Below are positions 23,401 to 36,055 of a DNA stretch of 64,000 nt, in pieces. This stretch comes from Bostrychus sinensis (Eukaryota; Chordata; Actinopteri; Gobiiformes; Eleotridae). The stretch is from positions 24,292,229-24,356,228 of the forward strand of contig CM036248.1 of NCBI GenBank assembly GCA_020698575.1, given 5' to 3'. The translations under genes and the position numbers were made by a program. Under the pieces are notes generated by a model, which did not search any database, was not told where the DNA came from, and saw nothing but the letters and a program-made list of their open reading frames with translations. Within the stretch, counting starts at the first letter, position 1; every line of letters begins with the position of its first letter.

Positions 23401-26400
23401 GAATGTGTCTGAGAGTGAAGAGGGTGCAGTAGGTCAGTGCAAGGTGCTGGAACAAAGAGTAGAGGAGTATGATGATGGGTTGACCTTTGGGAAGCGTCAC
23501 ACCTAAAACCATGGACGACATGGAAGTGAAGAAGGTCCTTCATTTTGTCCCATCTGGTGAGTTTCCCAGGGTCGAGTACATGAGAGGGGCTGTGTAACCT
23601 GAGCCAAGTTGTGTCACACTCATCAACGTTTGAGATTTAGCATTTGCATTTATGAAAACTGAAGCATGTGTGACATTTAATATTGAGCAACAGGTCTGCT
23701 GAAGGAGCCTGCAAGTCAGAAGATAAAGATATAAATCAATATTTACAATATGGCTGCAAATGGTAGCACACAGTGTATTTGAGCTGCCAGGATCTGTACC
23801 TGCTGTTGTTGTGTTGTTATAGTTGGAAGAGTCTGAGCTTAATTAGAGCTTAGAAGAATTCAGATTTCATAATTACAACTTGTAGGTTTATTATAATTTT
23901 GAATTTTGCTAATTCATAGTGGATACTAAAGCCCAACAATCGCATAACAACCTTTTTGTACAATCAAGTAATGGTGAGTTAGATTTTTTGTATGATAAAT
24001 GTTTTTCTTCTGAATGCATAAAGGAACCTAAAGCGTTAAATTGTCCTTGCTTTTTTTAGGTGAAAGATTAAGAAGATTATCCACAAGAAAATGTTAAATG
24101 GTTTAATCTGGTCGTGTCACTTCTGTCCAGTTTCTTTGACTGGTATTGTTTGAGTCATTTTGAGTTAAAATAAATTTACCCTCAGTCTAAGCCATATAAA
24201 GGTTTGTAACATGTTTAGATTTTAAAAACTGCCATTAAAGTAGTTCTCTATGTTTATGTGGGATTACTGCGTCATAGCTCTAGGCTGAGATTGAGGTTAG
24301 AAAAAAATGGGCTCAAACGTTTGCCTAGGCCAGTAGTGTGTGCATGACTACTGTTGGTCCACTGATTATACATGGAAGTACAAACATCATGTAGACTTTA
24401 TCATGTGTCTGTGAGGTGTTGAAGTGGAATGAGCTGCAGTTCCTTGTTCCGCTGTTTGCTTTATTTTAATGTATCAGTGTGTACATGGACATAAAGAGCA
24501 CACAGTGAACAGTAGTCTGAACCACTGCAAGCACATTCAGATAAGACTTGTATAAATGTGGAGGCTTCTACATTTGTAAAATGTTGTCATTCTCATATAA
24601 ACTGCATGCCCTGTTGTCACTACTGTTTGACCTTGCAGTAAGTGGAGTTTGCAGCTTAGTGCACTTTTCTCCAGACCCAACAAGGATTTTTGTATTTCCT
24701 TTGACCCAAGGACATCCTTTGACCACAGATGGCTGAGTAGCAGAGTTCAAAGCGTCCAGGCCTTGCTAAATACAAAACACTGATTTAGGACCCACTACTG
24801 ATCCAGGACAAGGTTGAGACCAGCCATTACTCAAGGATCAGTTTAAGATCAGTTTAGGTCACTGATGTTGGGTCAGATTAGGACCAGATAATGATCCAGA
24901 ATTAATTTAAGACCAGTCACTGATACAGGATCAGTTTAAGACCAGTTTAAAACCAATCACAGATCCAGGGTAAGTTTAGAGCCCACCACTGATCTGGGAC
25001 AAGTTTCCAGGGCCAGCAACGGCTGCAGGACCGATTTAGGGATAGTTTAGGACCAGTCAATGATCCAGGACCAGTTTAGCATCAAATACCCAGGTTAGGC
25101 CCATTCAGGACTAGTCACTGCTCTATGGTCATTTTTGGGCCACTTTAATACCAATGACTGATCCAGGAGCAGTATATAATAAATTGCTGATTCAGGACCA
25201 GCCTCTGATTGGTTTAAGTCCAGTTACCGATCCAGGACCAGTTTAATAGCAGCAAATATGAGTGCTCTATTTTAGTACACAGTGCAAAAAATAGTTAAAT
25301 ATAACTTTTATAACTATATAAAAGTTTATAATTTTTTTTCAGTAGATATTAGTAGATGCATGTTGTAGTCAACATTATGTCCTTTATGTTTAGGTATTTT
25401 GTGTCACAACCAATAACACACCAGACCTTTATATAGGTGACTGTTTTGCAAAGTTGTTTTGGACTTTCTAATTCTAAATTCTTAGATAGGCACACAAAGT
25501 AAGGCTGATGGGCTCTTTTCCAAGCTGTGTATCATAACCCATGAGGTACCTATTCAGAGGTTCTGTACAGCTGGGGAGGCCTGGGAATGCCGGTTATAAT
25601 CTACCCTTAGATACAGACGCCCCTGCAGCCAAACACTGCCCAGGGCGATGGTACACTCTCCCAGATACATGAGTACCTAGCCAAACATCACACACAGCTG
25701 GGCTTTTATTAATGCTGCAACAAAGTGAAAGGCTGTCTTCTCAGCTTCTCAGAGTATCACCATGTTCTTTGCTATTGGAGTCCAATTTTAACCCTAACAT
25801 CCAGCATATTGTATTTCATGATGTGAGAAGCCACATGCCATAAAGATAAACAGATAAGTACATGCGCATACAGATTAACACACCCTGAACATATTTTTTA
25901 AGACTAGTGGGTCATCAATCTGTCAGCATGTGCAATAGGAGCAGCTGCTGGTTGAAGATGGTGTCAGCGTTTAGTTGAGGGCTACTGTTGCATAGGGCAA
26001 AACAAACAGGGTCTAGGGTCTGTAGCAGACCACATGGAGTCCCGTGTCCGCCATTTGGGGTAATGTCAAGGCTAAATTCAAGAAGGTTTTTGTCTTTGTT
26101 TACTGTACCAATATCAATTTGTAGGTTAAAAGTAGCCTAATAATAAACCATTCTTCCATACACAGAGCCATACTCTCCACAAAGTCTATGGCACAAAGTA
26201 ACATGTCATAATTCTGCCTTTTTATCTCCCCAGAGAACCCATCCGGCGGGAGGTCCAAGAATGGCTATGTTTTTCAAGAAATGGGTGTGTAGCTCAAAAT
26301 AATGTATTGTACTGAAATAATGAACAATGCAGTCATAAATGAGCAAATCTCTTCTCATGTAAAGTATCATATAGGATTTATTTGCGCTGGTTATTTATGC

Positions 26401-29400
26401 TGCTGCCAGTGGTTCTTGCAGCTCTCTGATGACCCATTACACATGCTGCTGAGCACAGCCCGTCCCTCCGCTGGTGTGTGGTGAGGTTAATTAATGGTAA
26501 ATAATGAGGAAGATGATCTCTGAGTCAGTGATGGCAACAGGGATAATCACCGCTCAGAGCTTTCACATGATGGCTATGGGTTAATTTTTCATTTCACTGA
26601 GCTCCTTCTGCGCTCATAAAAGCCACAATCCAGGTGCCATATTCATCTTCTATACAATGAAGGAATTTACAAGGGGCTGCTATCGTTATATTGCCCCACC
26701 TCTGGTATAATGGGCTGGTGGGGTTTATTTGCCCGTTCTTTTCCTTATGCAGTGGGCATGTCAACAGATGGCACAGTGGAAGGAGGGTGATATAAAGGGC
26801 CCCTTATTGGACATACTGTTAATGTGGCGACCAAGGCATGTTCTCCTTCAGTACAGTTTGAGATCACCACAAGCCTGTGACGCAGGTTGTTAATATGATT
26901 TATGAGAGAGTTCTGTTTCTTCTGCTTATTATTCTGTATCATCAGAACAATGCGTTCAGTGTAGAGGTGTGCAGAAGCTTAATGAGCGGCTGAGATGTAT
27001 AATTTGTGTCAGTAATCATATAAGCCAGTCTGTCATTTTTGTAATTATATAATAATCATGAACAGTACAGTGTAGTTTTGAGATTGTTTGGAACTCTGTG
27101 TTTCAATTTTTGTTTCCTAGTTTAAGACATAGTATGACAAGTATTTTTTGGGTGTTGTGCCTATAGAGCTTCAGGATGGGGAGAAGGATGAGGCAACTAT
27201 CAAAGACGAAGTCTATGACATCTCAATCAGTGTTGCAGGTAGCTGTGGTTGCTCACTAATATTTTAGTAAATGGCAATGAAAATGCCATTTAGTCAAACA
27301 AATGTGTTACTGTAAAAGATGTGTACAAACAATTGTGTTGTGCTTTTGCTTACAGATCCTGAAGGCCCTGGCTTTGGACTGTTAAATACAACTAGAAAAG
27401 TAATCTACTTCCTTGAACTTGAAGACAGTGATGATTACACAATTAAACAAATTCTACTATACTACCATTTAATGGAATTGGAAACCATGCTTTTACCCTA
27501 ATCATATTTGAATTTGCCAACCCCTTAGTATGTGAAGCCAATGAACTTCCAGGAGGAGGTGCGAGCTCACCGAGACCTGGACAGCTTCTTAGCCCAGGCC
27601 AGCATCCTCCTGGATGAGAAGGCTGCTACTCTAGATGAGGTGTTGAGGAGAATGTTGACTCATTTGGTGGAGGAGGGACATGAGAGCTGTGATATCGACG
27701 AGGTCATGAACTCACTGTTCACAGATGCAGGAGGCCAGGAGTTCAATGGTAGGTCACAACTGTGCAACTACATTAAAAAAAAACTTTCACATCTCGACAC
27801 TGTGATAACACATACATAAAATAACTTTATTATGATCATTCTCCTACAGTTCACCTTCTGACAGAGACCATTCAGGGAGTGACGGCTAATTCTACTGGCG
27901 TTCACTATCAGCAATCATGGCTTTGTATTCTGTGAGTAGAAGCTGTGCAGCTGAGCAGCTGAGGAGTACTTTATTGTACACCACACAATCAGGAACCATA
28001 GACTTTTCATATTGATTTATAATAGATTCATTATCTTTTATTCAGCTCCACAGTGAGAAGTCTGCAGAGGCGCCATGTCTGTATCACCCGTTTGGAACGG
28101 CCACAGAACTGGGGAGTTAACTGCTGTGAGGCTCGATATGTCATCCTAATCCTTGCCCCGCCCAGAACGGTAAGGTTCACTACCCCAGTCCCAGCAGTAA
28201 TATAAAAGTAAATGCTTTCTTAACATCTTAACAATTCTCTTTCTTTTCTTATAGAAAAGTACCAAGACAGCTATTGAACTGGGCAGGACATTCGCAACAA
28301 TGTTCTCAGACATTTCCTTCAGACAAAAGCTTCTGGAAAGCAGAACTCAGGATGAGTTCAAGCAGGAGCTGGTCTTCCAAAGACAGCAGCTCTCAATTGT
28401 CACAGAGAAGCCCGTGATTGAGGAGGTGGTGGACTCTGACCCTCGCAGAGCCAAACAGCTTCAGGTGGGAACCAAGAGCCACTCAAACAGGACCATAATA
28501 CACAACATCTGCTGGCAAAGGCTGGTGCTTGAGTATACAGGCAGGCCACATAATAAATAACTGTTGGCATTCAAAAGTGGTATTTGTACTACTAAATATA
28601 GAGTGTGTAAGGCAGCTGTGAGTCTTACAAATATAAATCCTAATAGCACAAAACATATAGAGCTGTGCATGTAAAACTAACATTTATATCTTCTTTAATC
28701 ATTAAATCTGTCCACATGTGGAGACCACCCTCATACATTCCCACCCCATCCAGGCTTATTAAGAGGCGGTGCCATAAAGCAAAGCAGATAATGTGATTAT
28801 CAGCCAGGTCTGACAAACGAGAAGCAGCTGGGCAACAAGCTGAGAGAGCTGCCAAATGCACCATGTTTGCAGCTCATGTAATGATTAAGTACTTCATTAT
28901 GTACAGGAGATGTGCTGCACAAAAAGCATTGAGAAGAAGCAAACAATCCTCCAAAAGGACTGAACAAGCCTGAAGGCTTGAAGAACTATTTGTCCTGGAA
29001 TTCACACAAGAATTCAGTGGGCTTCTGCTAAACCAGCAGGTAGCTTTACGTAATACAAATCACTCAGTTTAGTTGTATAGGATTGTTTTGGGTGTGGGTC
29101 CAAACAGATAAACAAACTACAAATAAGCAGATAAGAGTAAAAGAAAGAAAGGTAAGGGGTGGGCAATGTTTAAGTGCTGTTATCTTTTGAGGTGCTGTAT
29201 GTATTAACTAATTCATAACACAGATTTTCTCTTGATCATGGCACCAGTTAGTTGGTGCTAGACAGCAAGTGAGTCAATAAGTTAGAAGCAGAAGGACCAA
29301 ATTGTGATGGCTAGACGACTGGGTCTGAGAATCTCCAAAACTGCAGCTCTTGTGGGATGTTTCCAGTCTGCAGTAGTCAGTATCTATTAAAAGTGGTTCT

Positions 29401-32400
29401 CTGAAGGAACAGTAGTGAATTGGTGACAGTGATGCACGTGGAAGCTCAGAAAGCTGAAGAAGTTAATGCTGGTTCTGACAGAAATGTGTCAGCGAACACA
29501 ATTCATGTGGAGTATATGGCATAACCACAAATAATTGGCAGATGGTCATAATCATTTTCCTGATTGGTGTAGGGGTCTCACACTAAAGTTCCATTACCCA
29601 ATAGGCATGGATAATATTATTGTTTTTTTTTTTTTTATCATTAACTAATATTTTATTTTGTCCACAAAGAATTCTGTAGGTCAGAGGCCACATTTATCAC
29701 GCTGCATAAATTACTTTGTTAATAATATTTACACAAGAACAACATGGTCCCAGAGGGTAAAGACTTACAACTAAGAGATAAAAGACCAAGAGCTGCTACA
29801 TCCTTTTCTCTGAATGTGTGAAAATTAAGTATTCAGTCGTTTAAAATGCCCACAGATAATGCATATAAAGCAATGTATAATTAAGGTAGGTAGGACACAG
29901 TTGTGCTGCTTGGATTTCACTATGGTTGCCAACAAATTTGTACTATTATTTCTTCAACTATACACCAATAAGGTATAACCATTATGATCACCAGCCTGTT
30001 ATTGGTGGTAATACTGTTGTGTGTTATGACCACCTGCCTAATATGCCACTACGCCACAAACTTTTATAGCACTGTGTATTCTGAGACTTTTTTTTGTCAG
30101 CTACAGTAGCTCGTTTGTTGGATCAAACCACATGGGACAGCCTTTGCTCCCCATGTGTCCCAACTGTCACTGGTTCACCACTGTTCTTTCCTTGACCTCT
30201 TTGGATAGACACTGACCATTGCAGACCAGGAACACCCCAAAAGAATTGAAGTTCTGGAGATGCTTTGTCTCAGTCAGCCAGCCATGACAATTTGCCCCTT
30301 GTCACACTTGCTCACAACCTTATGCTTACCTATTTTAGCTGGTCACATAGCAACTTTAAGGACAAAATGTTCCCTGACCCACTGAAAGGTGCTATGGTGA
30401 AGAGATTTGAGTTATTCACTTTACCTGTCAGATGCCATCATGCTCAGCTTGAATATAAGAATACTGGATAAATATTGGCTAAAGTCAACCTCTTTTCCAC
30501 CTCAGTGCATAGACTTCTTCAAAGCCGGTAAAGGTGTTTATGAGGACCTCCGTCGCAGACTTCCACTCTACCCGTCAGACTTCACAGACGGTACTAACAC
30601 TTTACATTCTTTCAATCTATTGAGGAAACATAATACTACTATCAATTACAGTGTTTGTGTAAATGTTATATATTATACATCAAGGTATCACCGGGAATGA
30701 CCGCTCACTGCTTAAGTACACCACCACTGCTATTTTCCTCTACATTGCCATTCTGCTGCCAAACATTGCTTTTGGCTCATTGAATGATGAAAGCACAAGA
30801 GGTGAAATCGGTAAGTATTTATGAGGAGCACGATGTCTTGTATAAATACTGCTATTTTAACATATTCATAAGATACACTTGAACTGTTTTTTCACAGATG
30901 TTCAGAAGACAATTGTTGGCCAGAGCATTGGCGGAGTTATTTATGCTTTGTTTGCTGGCTCACCACTTGTCATCCCACTGACTACAGCACCGCTTGCTAT
31001 CTTTATTAGTGGTATGTAGTTCAAGAGGTGATTACTATTAACGTCATTAGATTTAATAGATTTGTAAATCAATTTAATAGTACTTACATGGGAGATAAAC
31101 TAGGTGTCATCCTTATCCATTGGCAGGATCACACCACAACACTGCTGACAGTGCTTTCAACAACCTTTCACTTCATTACTTAAAATGTGCTATATGTATA
31201 AGTTAATGTATAAGTTATAAATAGTGTGTAATTATATGCAAATAATGTTAATGTTAATTAGAAAAAATATATTAAGTTTTGGTAAAATTTGAATTGCTCT
31301 ACACAAATTGTCTGTATGTTTGTGCTTTATAGTAATACGTGGCATCTGTGATGACTATGACCTTGACTTTGATGCCTTCTATGCCTGCATTGGTTTATGG
31401 AACAGTCTGTTCCTTATTCTTGGGGGTCTGTTCAATGTCAGTTTGCTGATGAAACTTTTTAAACGGTAAATACTTACACCTCCTTAAGACTGTATTCATC
31501 ATATAAACATATTCTGATACTAGAATATACTCAGCACATTATATGAACTGTGTGCACTGAGCTGAGGTCACTGATAAGCAGAGACATGTCTGCTTTAACT
31601 TCCTGTTTTGGGTCATAATCATTCACACTGTTAGTACACAGTCTGGCTATCACAGTCAGTTTGCCTTAAATGCACTGTTTTGTCTGCTCTTCTATTGAAA
31701 AATATGTATTTGATAAAATACGAATGATCATTCTGTGACTCTTTTATTTCTGTTATCTTGCAGCTCCACTGAAGAAGTCATTGCTTTGTTCATCTCCATA
31801 GCATTTGTTGGTGATGCGGTAAAGGGCACTGTCAAAAGTGAGTTGCATCAAGGTCACACTACATTGAACATTATTTGAATGCCTCAGAGGGATGGCAAGC
31901 CAAAGGAATGTCTCCCTGTTTGTTGTAGATAAAGCCACGCAGAAAATAAGTAGCGTGATATAGTAGCTACCAGCACCACTGGGTGTTAGTAAAAAATAGA
32001 CAAGCTGACACAGTTATTGCATTGTAGCTTCATGTTGCATCTGTTTATATGTTTTTCCGTAAGGGTTTATCGCACAGGGAAGAGAAGAAAAAGCAGATGG
32101 TTGAGTCCTTAGACTGTTTCTTTTTAAGGCCTCGGGCTTTTGATTCCCAACTACAGCAAACATAACAATGCATGAATTCAGTATAAAAATGAAAAAGAGG
32201 AGGAGGGGGCAGAGCAGTTAGTGCTCTTGCCTCGCAGCAAGGACGTCAAGAGATCTATTCTCAAGCCGGCCGTCACATGTCCTCCTCGTACCACTGTCCA
32301 GGGTGACCAGTCACCTACAACCGCTAACAGGAATAGGTGGAAAAGATGAATAAAAAACAATAAATTTTATTACAAAAGGAAGCTGCACTACAATAAATGA

Positions 32401-35400
32401 AATTTGATACAAATAAAAGGTTTGTAGTACTATAAGCCCAGGAAACAGTAAACCCCATATTCAAAGAGCTATACCCCTGACTTTTTCAAGCCCCCATCAA
32501 CTGTGAGACATGAATATGATTTTTAGTTCTACTTTAAACTGTTAGAGTTACCTAGCTGCATTGGATTAGCTTCTTGTGTAAGGAGGAATGCTAAAATTGT
32601 TTGAAGTACATTAGGAGTCAACAGATCTGTAATTGTAAAGGTAAGGGCAATGGACTTTACTTTACCAGTATTAGGTGTGTTATGGCTTGAAGCTTATTAA
32701 CATTTAGTAAATAAGAAATGTTTAGAAGAGTGAAATGTGGGGTTGGACGGGAGAAGAGACATTGCACGTCCGACCTCATATAGGGAGCAAAAGGAAATAC
32801 TGTAAAACAAAAATGATCATGATGATTAGAAGAGTGACATCTATTTTTATATCTCCTAGTTTTTGAACACTTCTACCACGGACCTACCTTTGCAACAGCA
32901 AACAGCTCGCTGGTGCTCCAGCAGATTACAGAGATTCTGGAGGAGATTAAAAACCAGACCTTGAACACACCACACATTAACAATGACACAATATCAGTGA
33001 CAGGACATTCAGAGGGACACATAAGCTTCATCCTCCCCGAGTCTCTGGTGGTGTGCACCAGAGAGAGACCCATCCTGTGTCTGCTGCTGATGCTGGGGAC
33101 GCTGTGGCTCGGCTATGCCCTCTACCTCATCAAGAGAAGGTTTGATACCTTCACGCTACACTTAGAATTTGTCTAGGTCTGCCCTTTTACTTTCACTTTC
33201 TAGTTTTATGTTAATAAATACATCCAATCCCAGAAGTCTGTTACATCATGCTCAGTGCTACACCCTCCAGGTCTATAATCTAATACATGACCATGTTAAC
33301 ATAACTTTAGACTGACTGGGGAGCAAAGTATCAGACCAAAAGACTAACAACTATAAATAATAGTAGCTTACATCAGAATTGCACATCTCAAAGTGATTAT
33401 GTTTTCTTTCCCACAGCCCATATCTGAATGACAAAATAAGAGAAGTCGTGTCAGACTGTGCACTGCCCATCTCCGTGGTCACATTCTCATTCATCGGCTC
33501 CTACCTATTTCTCGACATTCAGCGTGAGTGCAAGTCTTTCAAATAAAAGCAGAACTAAGACACAGGGAACTTTTCTTATTTTATAAGACCAGAAATGAAG
33601 GTAGCATTTTGGGCTAGGCAGTGCAGTAAATAATACTAGAACTACAATCCATAAATATTTTCATTAAACATTGTCTGTTTTTTGTTTTTTTTAGTTCCTC
33701 AGTTTAGTGTCCACAATGGCCCAGTCTTCAACTACCCCTCATTTGGCAAACTCACAGGAATGAACACACTAAGTGCAGTGGGGCTAGGATTCCTACTTGC
33801 TTTGCTCATCTTCATAGACCAGAACATCGTCATTTCACTCACGCATGTACCTGAACTCAAGTATGACCCGCTTTATATGTTTAACACTAACATACATGCA
33901 TTACAATGCACTGTATCTGTGATCATTCAAACATGAATTGAACATATGACTAAGTGCTCTTTTAGTCCGTCAGGAGAAATGAAGTCTAACTGAGTATGTG
34001 TCTGTATCAGGCTGCTAAAAGGCACTGCATTCCATTGGGACTTAGTGCTGACTGGCTTCATCAACATCCTTATGTCCTGTCTGGGGTTGCCATGGATGCA
34101 CGCGGCTTTCCCACATTCCTCGCTGCACGCGCGTCAGCTGGCTAAAGTGGAACAGCACGTTGAGAATGGACACCTCTACACGACGTAAGTGAAGTGAAGG
34201 ACACATCCACAGTTTAAAAAGTCATACAAACCATTTGAGAGAAGAGTGACACAAATGCAGCAGAATACAAATGTGAACAAATCGATTATGTGTCCATTTA
34301 AAATATCTAATCTGGTCTATATATTTAAATTACCTTAACTTTTAGTTGTACACCTGCCTGATGTGGTTTTGATTTATTGAAGGCTGAGTGATATAGTCAA
34401 AAATACATAAAGAATTCAAGCCAACCTTGACTAGTTAACACATCTCATTGCTTCTTTTTCAAAGTTAAAGTAGACCCTGACCACCTTTATCCTATAAATG
34501 AGTTTTCCTGAATATTATCTGTGCTTTACATTAGTCCAAACAAGTATTGGATTGAGATGGATACACAAAAATAAGCCTGCTTAATTTTCTGTGCACCCTA
34601 ATAAAGTAAAACCTGAAGAGCTTTTTAAGTAGAGCTACAGATAATGTTAAACCTAAATTAATAAATGCAGGGACAGTCGCGAAACACATGCTTCTTCTCG
34701 TCCTACAAACTCTAAAAAATCCTTTTGGTCATTTTTGTTTTTTTATCATTGACTTTACACACACTGTAAAACTAGTACAAAAAGTAGTTAAATGCAGTGC
34801 TTAAAATTCTAAATAAATTGATGTCTTGTGAGTTTTTTAAATTTATACATGGGTGCAATGTGATTCATTAAATCATTATATTAATGTATACTGACGTGTC
34901 ATTACAAGAAAGTATGTTTAGTTGTGTTTGATAGCAATCAGAATTAGTGCTTGACACTGATCCTGCCAAAATCAAATATATAAGTAGATATCAGTACTGC
35001 ATGCACAATTACATACCTCACATTAAGAAGATGCAACAATGTCACAAACACTGTATAAAGTACAGGTACAGGTTCACAATAAACCAAATTCAAATATGTT
35101 GCCTAAAAACGTGAATTTTAAAAACTAGAGGATTTGTGGGATTTAAAAAAGGCTAAAAATCTGAATTGTAAGTGTCCTTTCTATGTATGCCCTCAGCATT
35201 GTGAGTGTAAAGGAGACACGTTTGACGGCCCTGGCAGCTAACATCCTGATCGGTGTGTCTGCCTTCATGCTGCCCATTCCCCTGCAGTGGATCCCCAAGC
35301 CTGTCCTCTACGGCCTCTTCCTCTATATCGCAGCCACTTCACTTGATGGGAACCAGATGGTGGACCGCATGGCCCTGCTGCTGAAGGAGCAGGTGAGCAC

Positions 35401-36055
35401 TAAGGGCACTAGACACGGGGATTTCACTGTTGACTCTATTTACTGCTCGTCACCTTGCATCTTTGTCTTTAAACATTTCTAATACCCACACATATCTAAT
35501 ATTCTCCATAAGCTGGCCCAGACAGCACCCAAACCAACACTTGAATAAAAGCCCTTTCATGAAATGCCACTCCAAGCTGACTTTTAACCACATCATCCCC
35601 ACGTGTGTTGTTTGTGTCTAGACATCATATCCTCCCACCCACTACATCCGCCGTGTACCTCAGAGAAAGGTGCACTACTTCACAGGGGTCCAGATCGTCC
35701 AGCTCATTATTCTGTGTGCGTTTGGCATGTACCCCCTGCCCTACATGAAGATGGTCTTCCCCCTCCTCATGATCTTGCTCGTTCCTGTCCGGTGAGTACA
35801 CTCACACCAGCGGGTGGCAGTATGGAGCTGTGGAAACAAATGTGGTTAAATTATGCTCCCTGCATAGTTTGGCAATGACAGTACACAAAGCACTTTTCAA
35901 TTAAAGTTGCTGCAGCAAAAATATGTTACATAACTCCTTATATGTGTTTGAGAAAATCATTTGTATATGTTTTTGCATTTTATCTCAGGACCAGTCTGCT
36001 TCCCAAACTCATTGATGCCAAATATCTGGATATCATGGACGCCCAGCACATGTAA
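20423..36055 (+). CDS. slc4a11: SLC4A11 borate-transporter-like membrane transporter, complete multi-exon gene
   Basis: Coding exons by splice site and phase: 20423-20483, 26234-26284, 27167-27238, 27356-27399, 27529-27748, 27850-27931, 28046-28169, 28255-28464, 30506-30590, 30685-30810, 30898-31011, 31333-31465, 31764-31837, 32860-33139, 33417-33523, 33695-33860, 34011-34184, 35197-35392, 35622-35791, 35989-36055. They total 2556 nt (851 codons plus TAA) with every junction in phase, close to the ~875-891 residues of human SLC4A11. Diagnostic blocks include VRAHRDLDSFLA, GSLNDEST, ICDDYDLDFDAFYA, PKPVLYGLFLYIA and YIRRVPQRKVHYFTG. Known for the family: a plasma-membrane H+/OH- and NH3-linked conductance, also tied to water flux; human loss causes corneal endothelial dystrophy. 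The start is the first ATG of the first exon; the frame stays open upstream to the acceptor, so a longer N-terminus cannot be excluded. Introns carry a minisatellite, a SINE and transposon relics. Confidence 0.93.
22584..23068. mobile_element. Non-autonomous pogo/Tigger-like element
   Basis: The segment begins CAGTGCGCCTTATAATCC and closes with the related block CAGTGCGCCTTATAATCCGG, then agtgcggaaaataaggta. This is a repeat I recognise from fish genomes. The interior retains an acidic open piece (DTEDEEFEGFVEEE, then stop) like the tail of pogo-type transposases. The left outer terminus appears to be lost or altered, because the left block is in direct rather than inverted orientation. The superfamily call is tentative. 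Confidence 0.5.
23511..23556 (+). CDS. slc4a11: Alternative first coding exon of slc4a11
   Basis: The ATG lies in a strong Kozak context (aaaACCATGG). Fifteen codons follow (MDDMEVKKVLHFVPS) plus one base, then the donor CTG|GTGAGT. The end phase (1) equals that of the 20423-20483 exon, so either can join the exon at 26234. In-frame stops at 23430, 23460 and 23481 show that the upstream sequence is 5' UTR and not an internal exon. The product would have 846 residues. Human SLC4A11 also has isoforms differing in the N-terminus, which supports the reading. Transcript data are not visible here. Confidence 0.6.
24781..25250. repeat. Degenerate minisatellite in slc4a11 intron
   Basis: About 470 bp is built from variants of 'ccagtcactgatccaggacc' plus 'agtttaggacc', repeated roughly ten times with irregular spacing. 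Unit divergence is high, so the array is old. It sits between the alternative first exon and the common second exon. Confidence 0.75.
27529..28464 (+). CDS. slc4a11: slc4a11 exons for the cytoplasmic N-terminal domain
   Basis: Four exons (27529-27748, 27850-27931, 28046-28169, 28255-28464) encode residues ~77-288, the band-3-like cytoplasmic domain. Recognisable blocks are FQEEVRAHRDLDSFLAQAS, LFTDAGG, GVHYQQSWLC, RHVCITRLERPQNWG, YVILILAPP and TFATMFSDISFRQKLLE. The fold is shared with PTS-EIIA-like SLC4 N-domains. The introns are very short (80-120 bp), compared with kilobases before and after. Residues 1-76, encoded by the small upstream exons, are poorly conserved and acidic. Confidence 0.9.
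29165..29520 (+). pseudogene. Tc1-like transposon relic, sense
   Basis: The segment carries blocks of a Tc1-family transposase N-terminus: 'actgggtctgagaatctccaaaactgcagctcttgtgggatg', 'agtctgcagtagtcagtatctat' and 'gctgaagaagttaatgctggttctgacag', quoted here as short landmarks only in part. It is heavily decayed with no usable frame. It lies in the 28465-30505 intron of slc4a11. Confidence 0.55.
29970..30470 (-). pseudogene. Tc1-like transposon relic, antisense
   Basis: This is the same transposon family as the relic at 29165-29520, in reverse orientation. It contains 'ttatgaccacctgcctaat', 'cagtagctcgtttgttggat', 'ctttggatagacactgacc' and 'ggagatgctttgtctcagtc', which complement the sense copy's blocks. 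The two form an inverted pair within one intron. Coding capacity is lost. Confidence 0.55.
30506..36055 (+). CDS. slc4a11: slc4a11 exons for the transmembrane transport domain
   Basis: Twelve exons encode residues ~289-851, the SLC4 membrane domain with its inverted-repeat fold. It opens with FFKAGKGVYEDLRRRLPLYP before the first membrane span and ends with LPKLIDAKYLDIMDAQHM. The 280-nt exon 32860-33139 encodes the large extracellular loop. This loop has three N-glycosylation sequons, NSS (~480), NQT (~497) and NDT (~507), and is the most diverged part of the protein. Conserved family blocks before and after it (STEEVIALFIS, SDCALPISV, GLPWMHAAFPHS) are intact, with no frameshift or stop. 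Confidence 0.9.
32204..32352 (+). mobile_element. Decayed tRNA-derived SINE in slc4a11 intron
   Basis: The head 'gggcagagcagttagtgctc' followed by 'ttgcctcgcagcaagga' resembles a tRNA-like A-box region found in an abundant fish repeat. The tail contains 'gtccagggtgaccagtcacc' and 'aacaggaataggtggaaaag', matching its usual 3' part. The B-box is degraded. It sits in the 31838-32859 intron. Confidence 0.5.

Larger units (their letters stand above)
20484..26233. other. slc4a11 first intron(s)
   Basis: This is the interval between the first ATG exon and the common second coding exon. It contains the alternative first exon (23511-23556), a pogo/Tigger-like element at 22584-23068 and a degenerate minisatellite at 24781-25250. 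No other coding segment was recognised. Confidence 0.6.

Noticed and set aside
24781..25250. CRISPR-like array of repeats
   Set aside because: Units are diverged and irregularly spaced in a vertebrate intron; it is a minisatellite.
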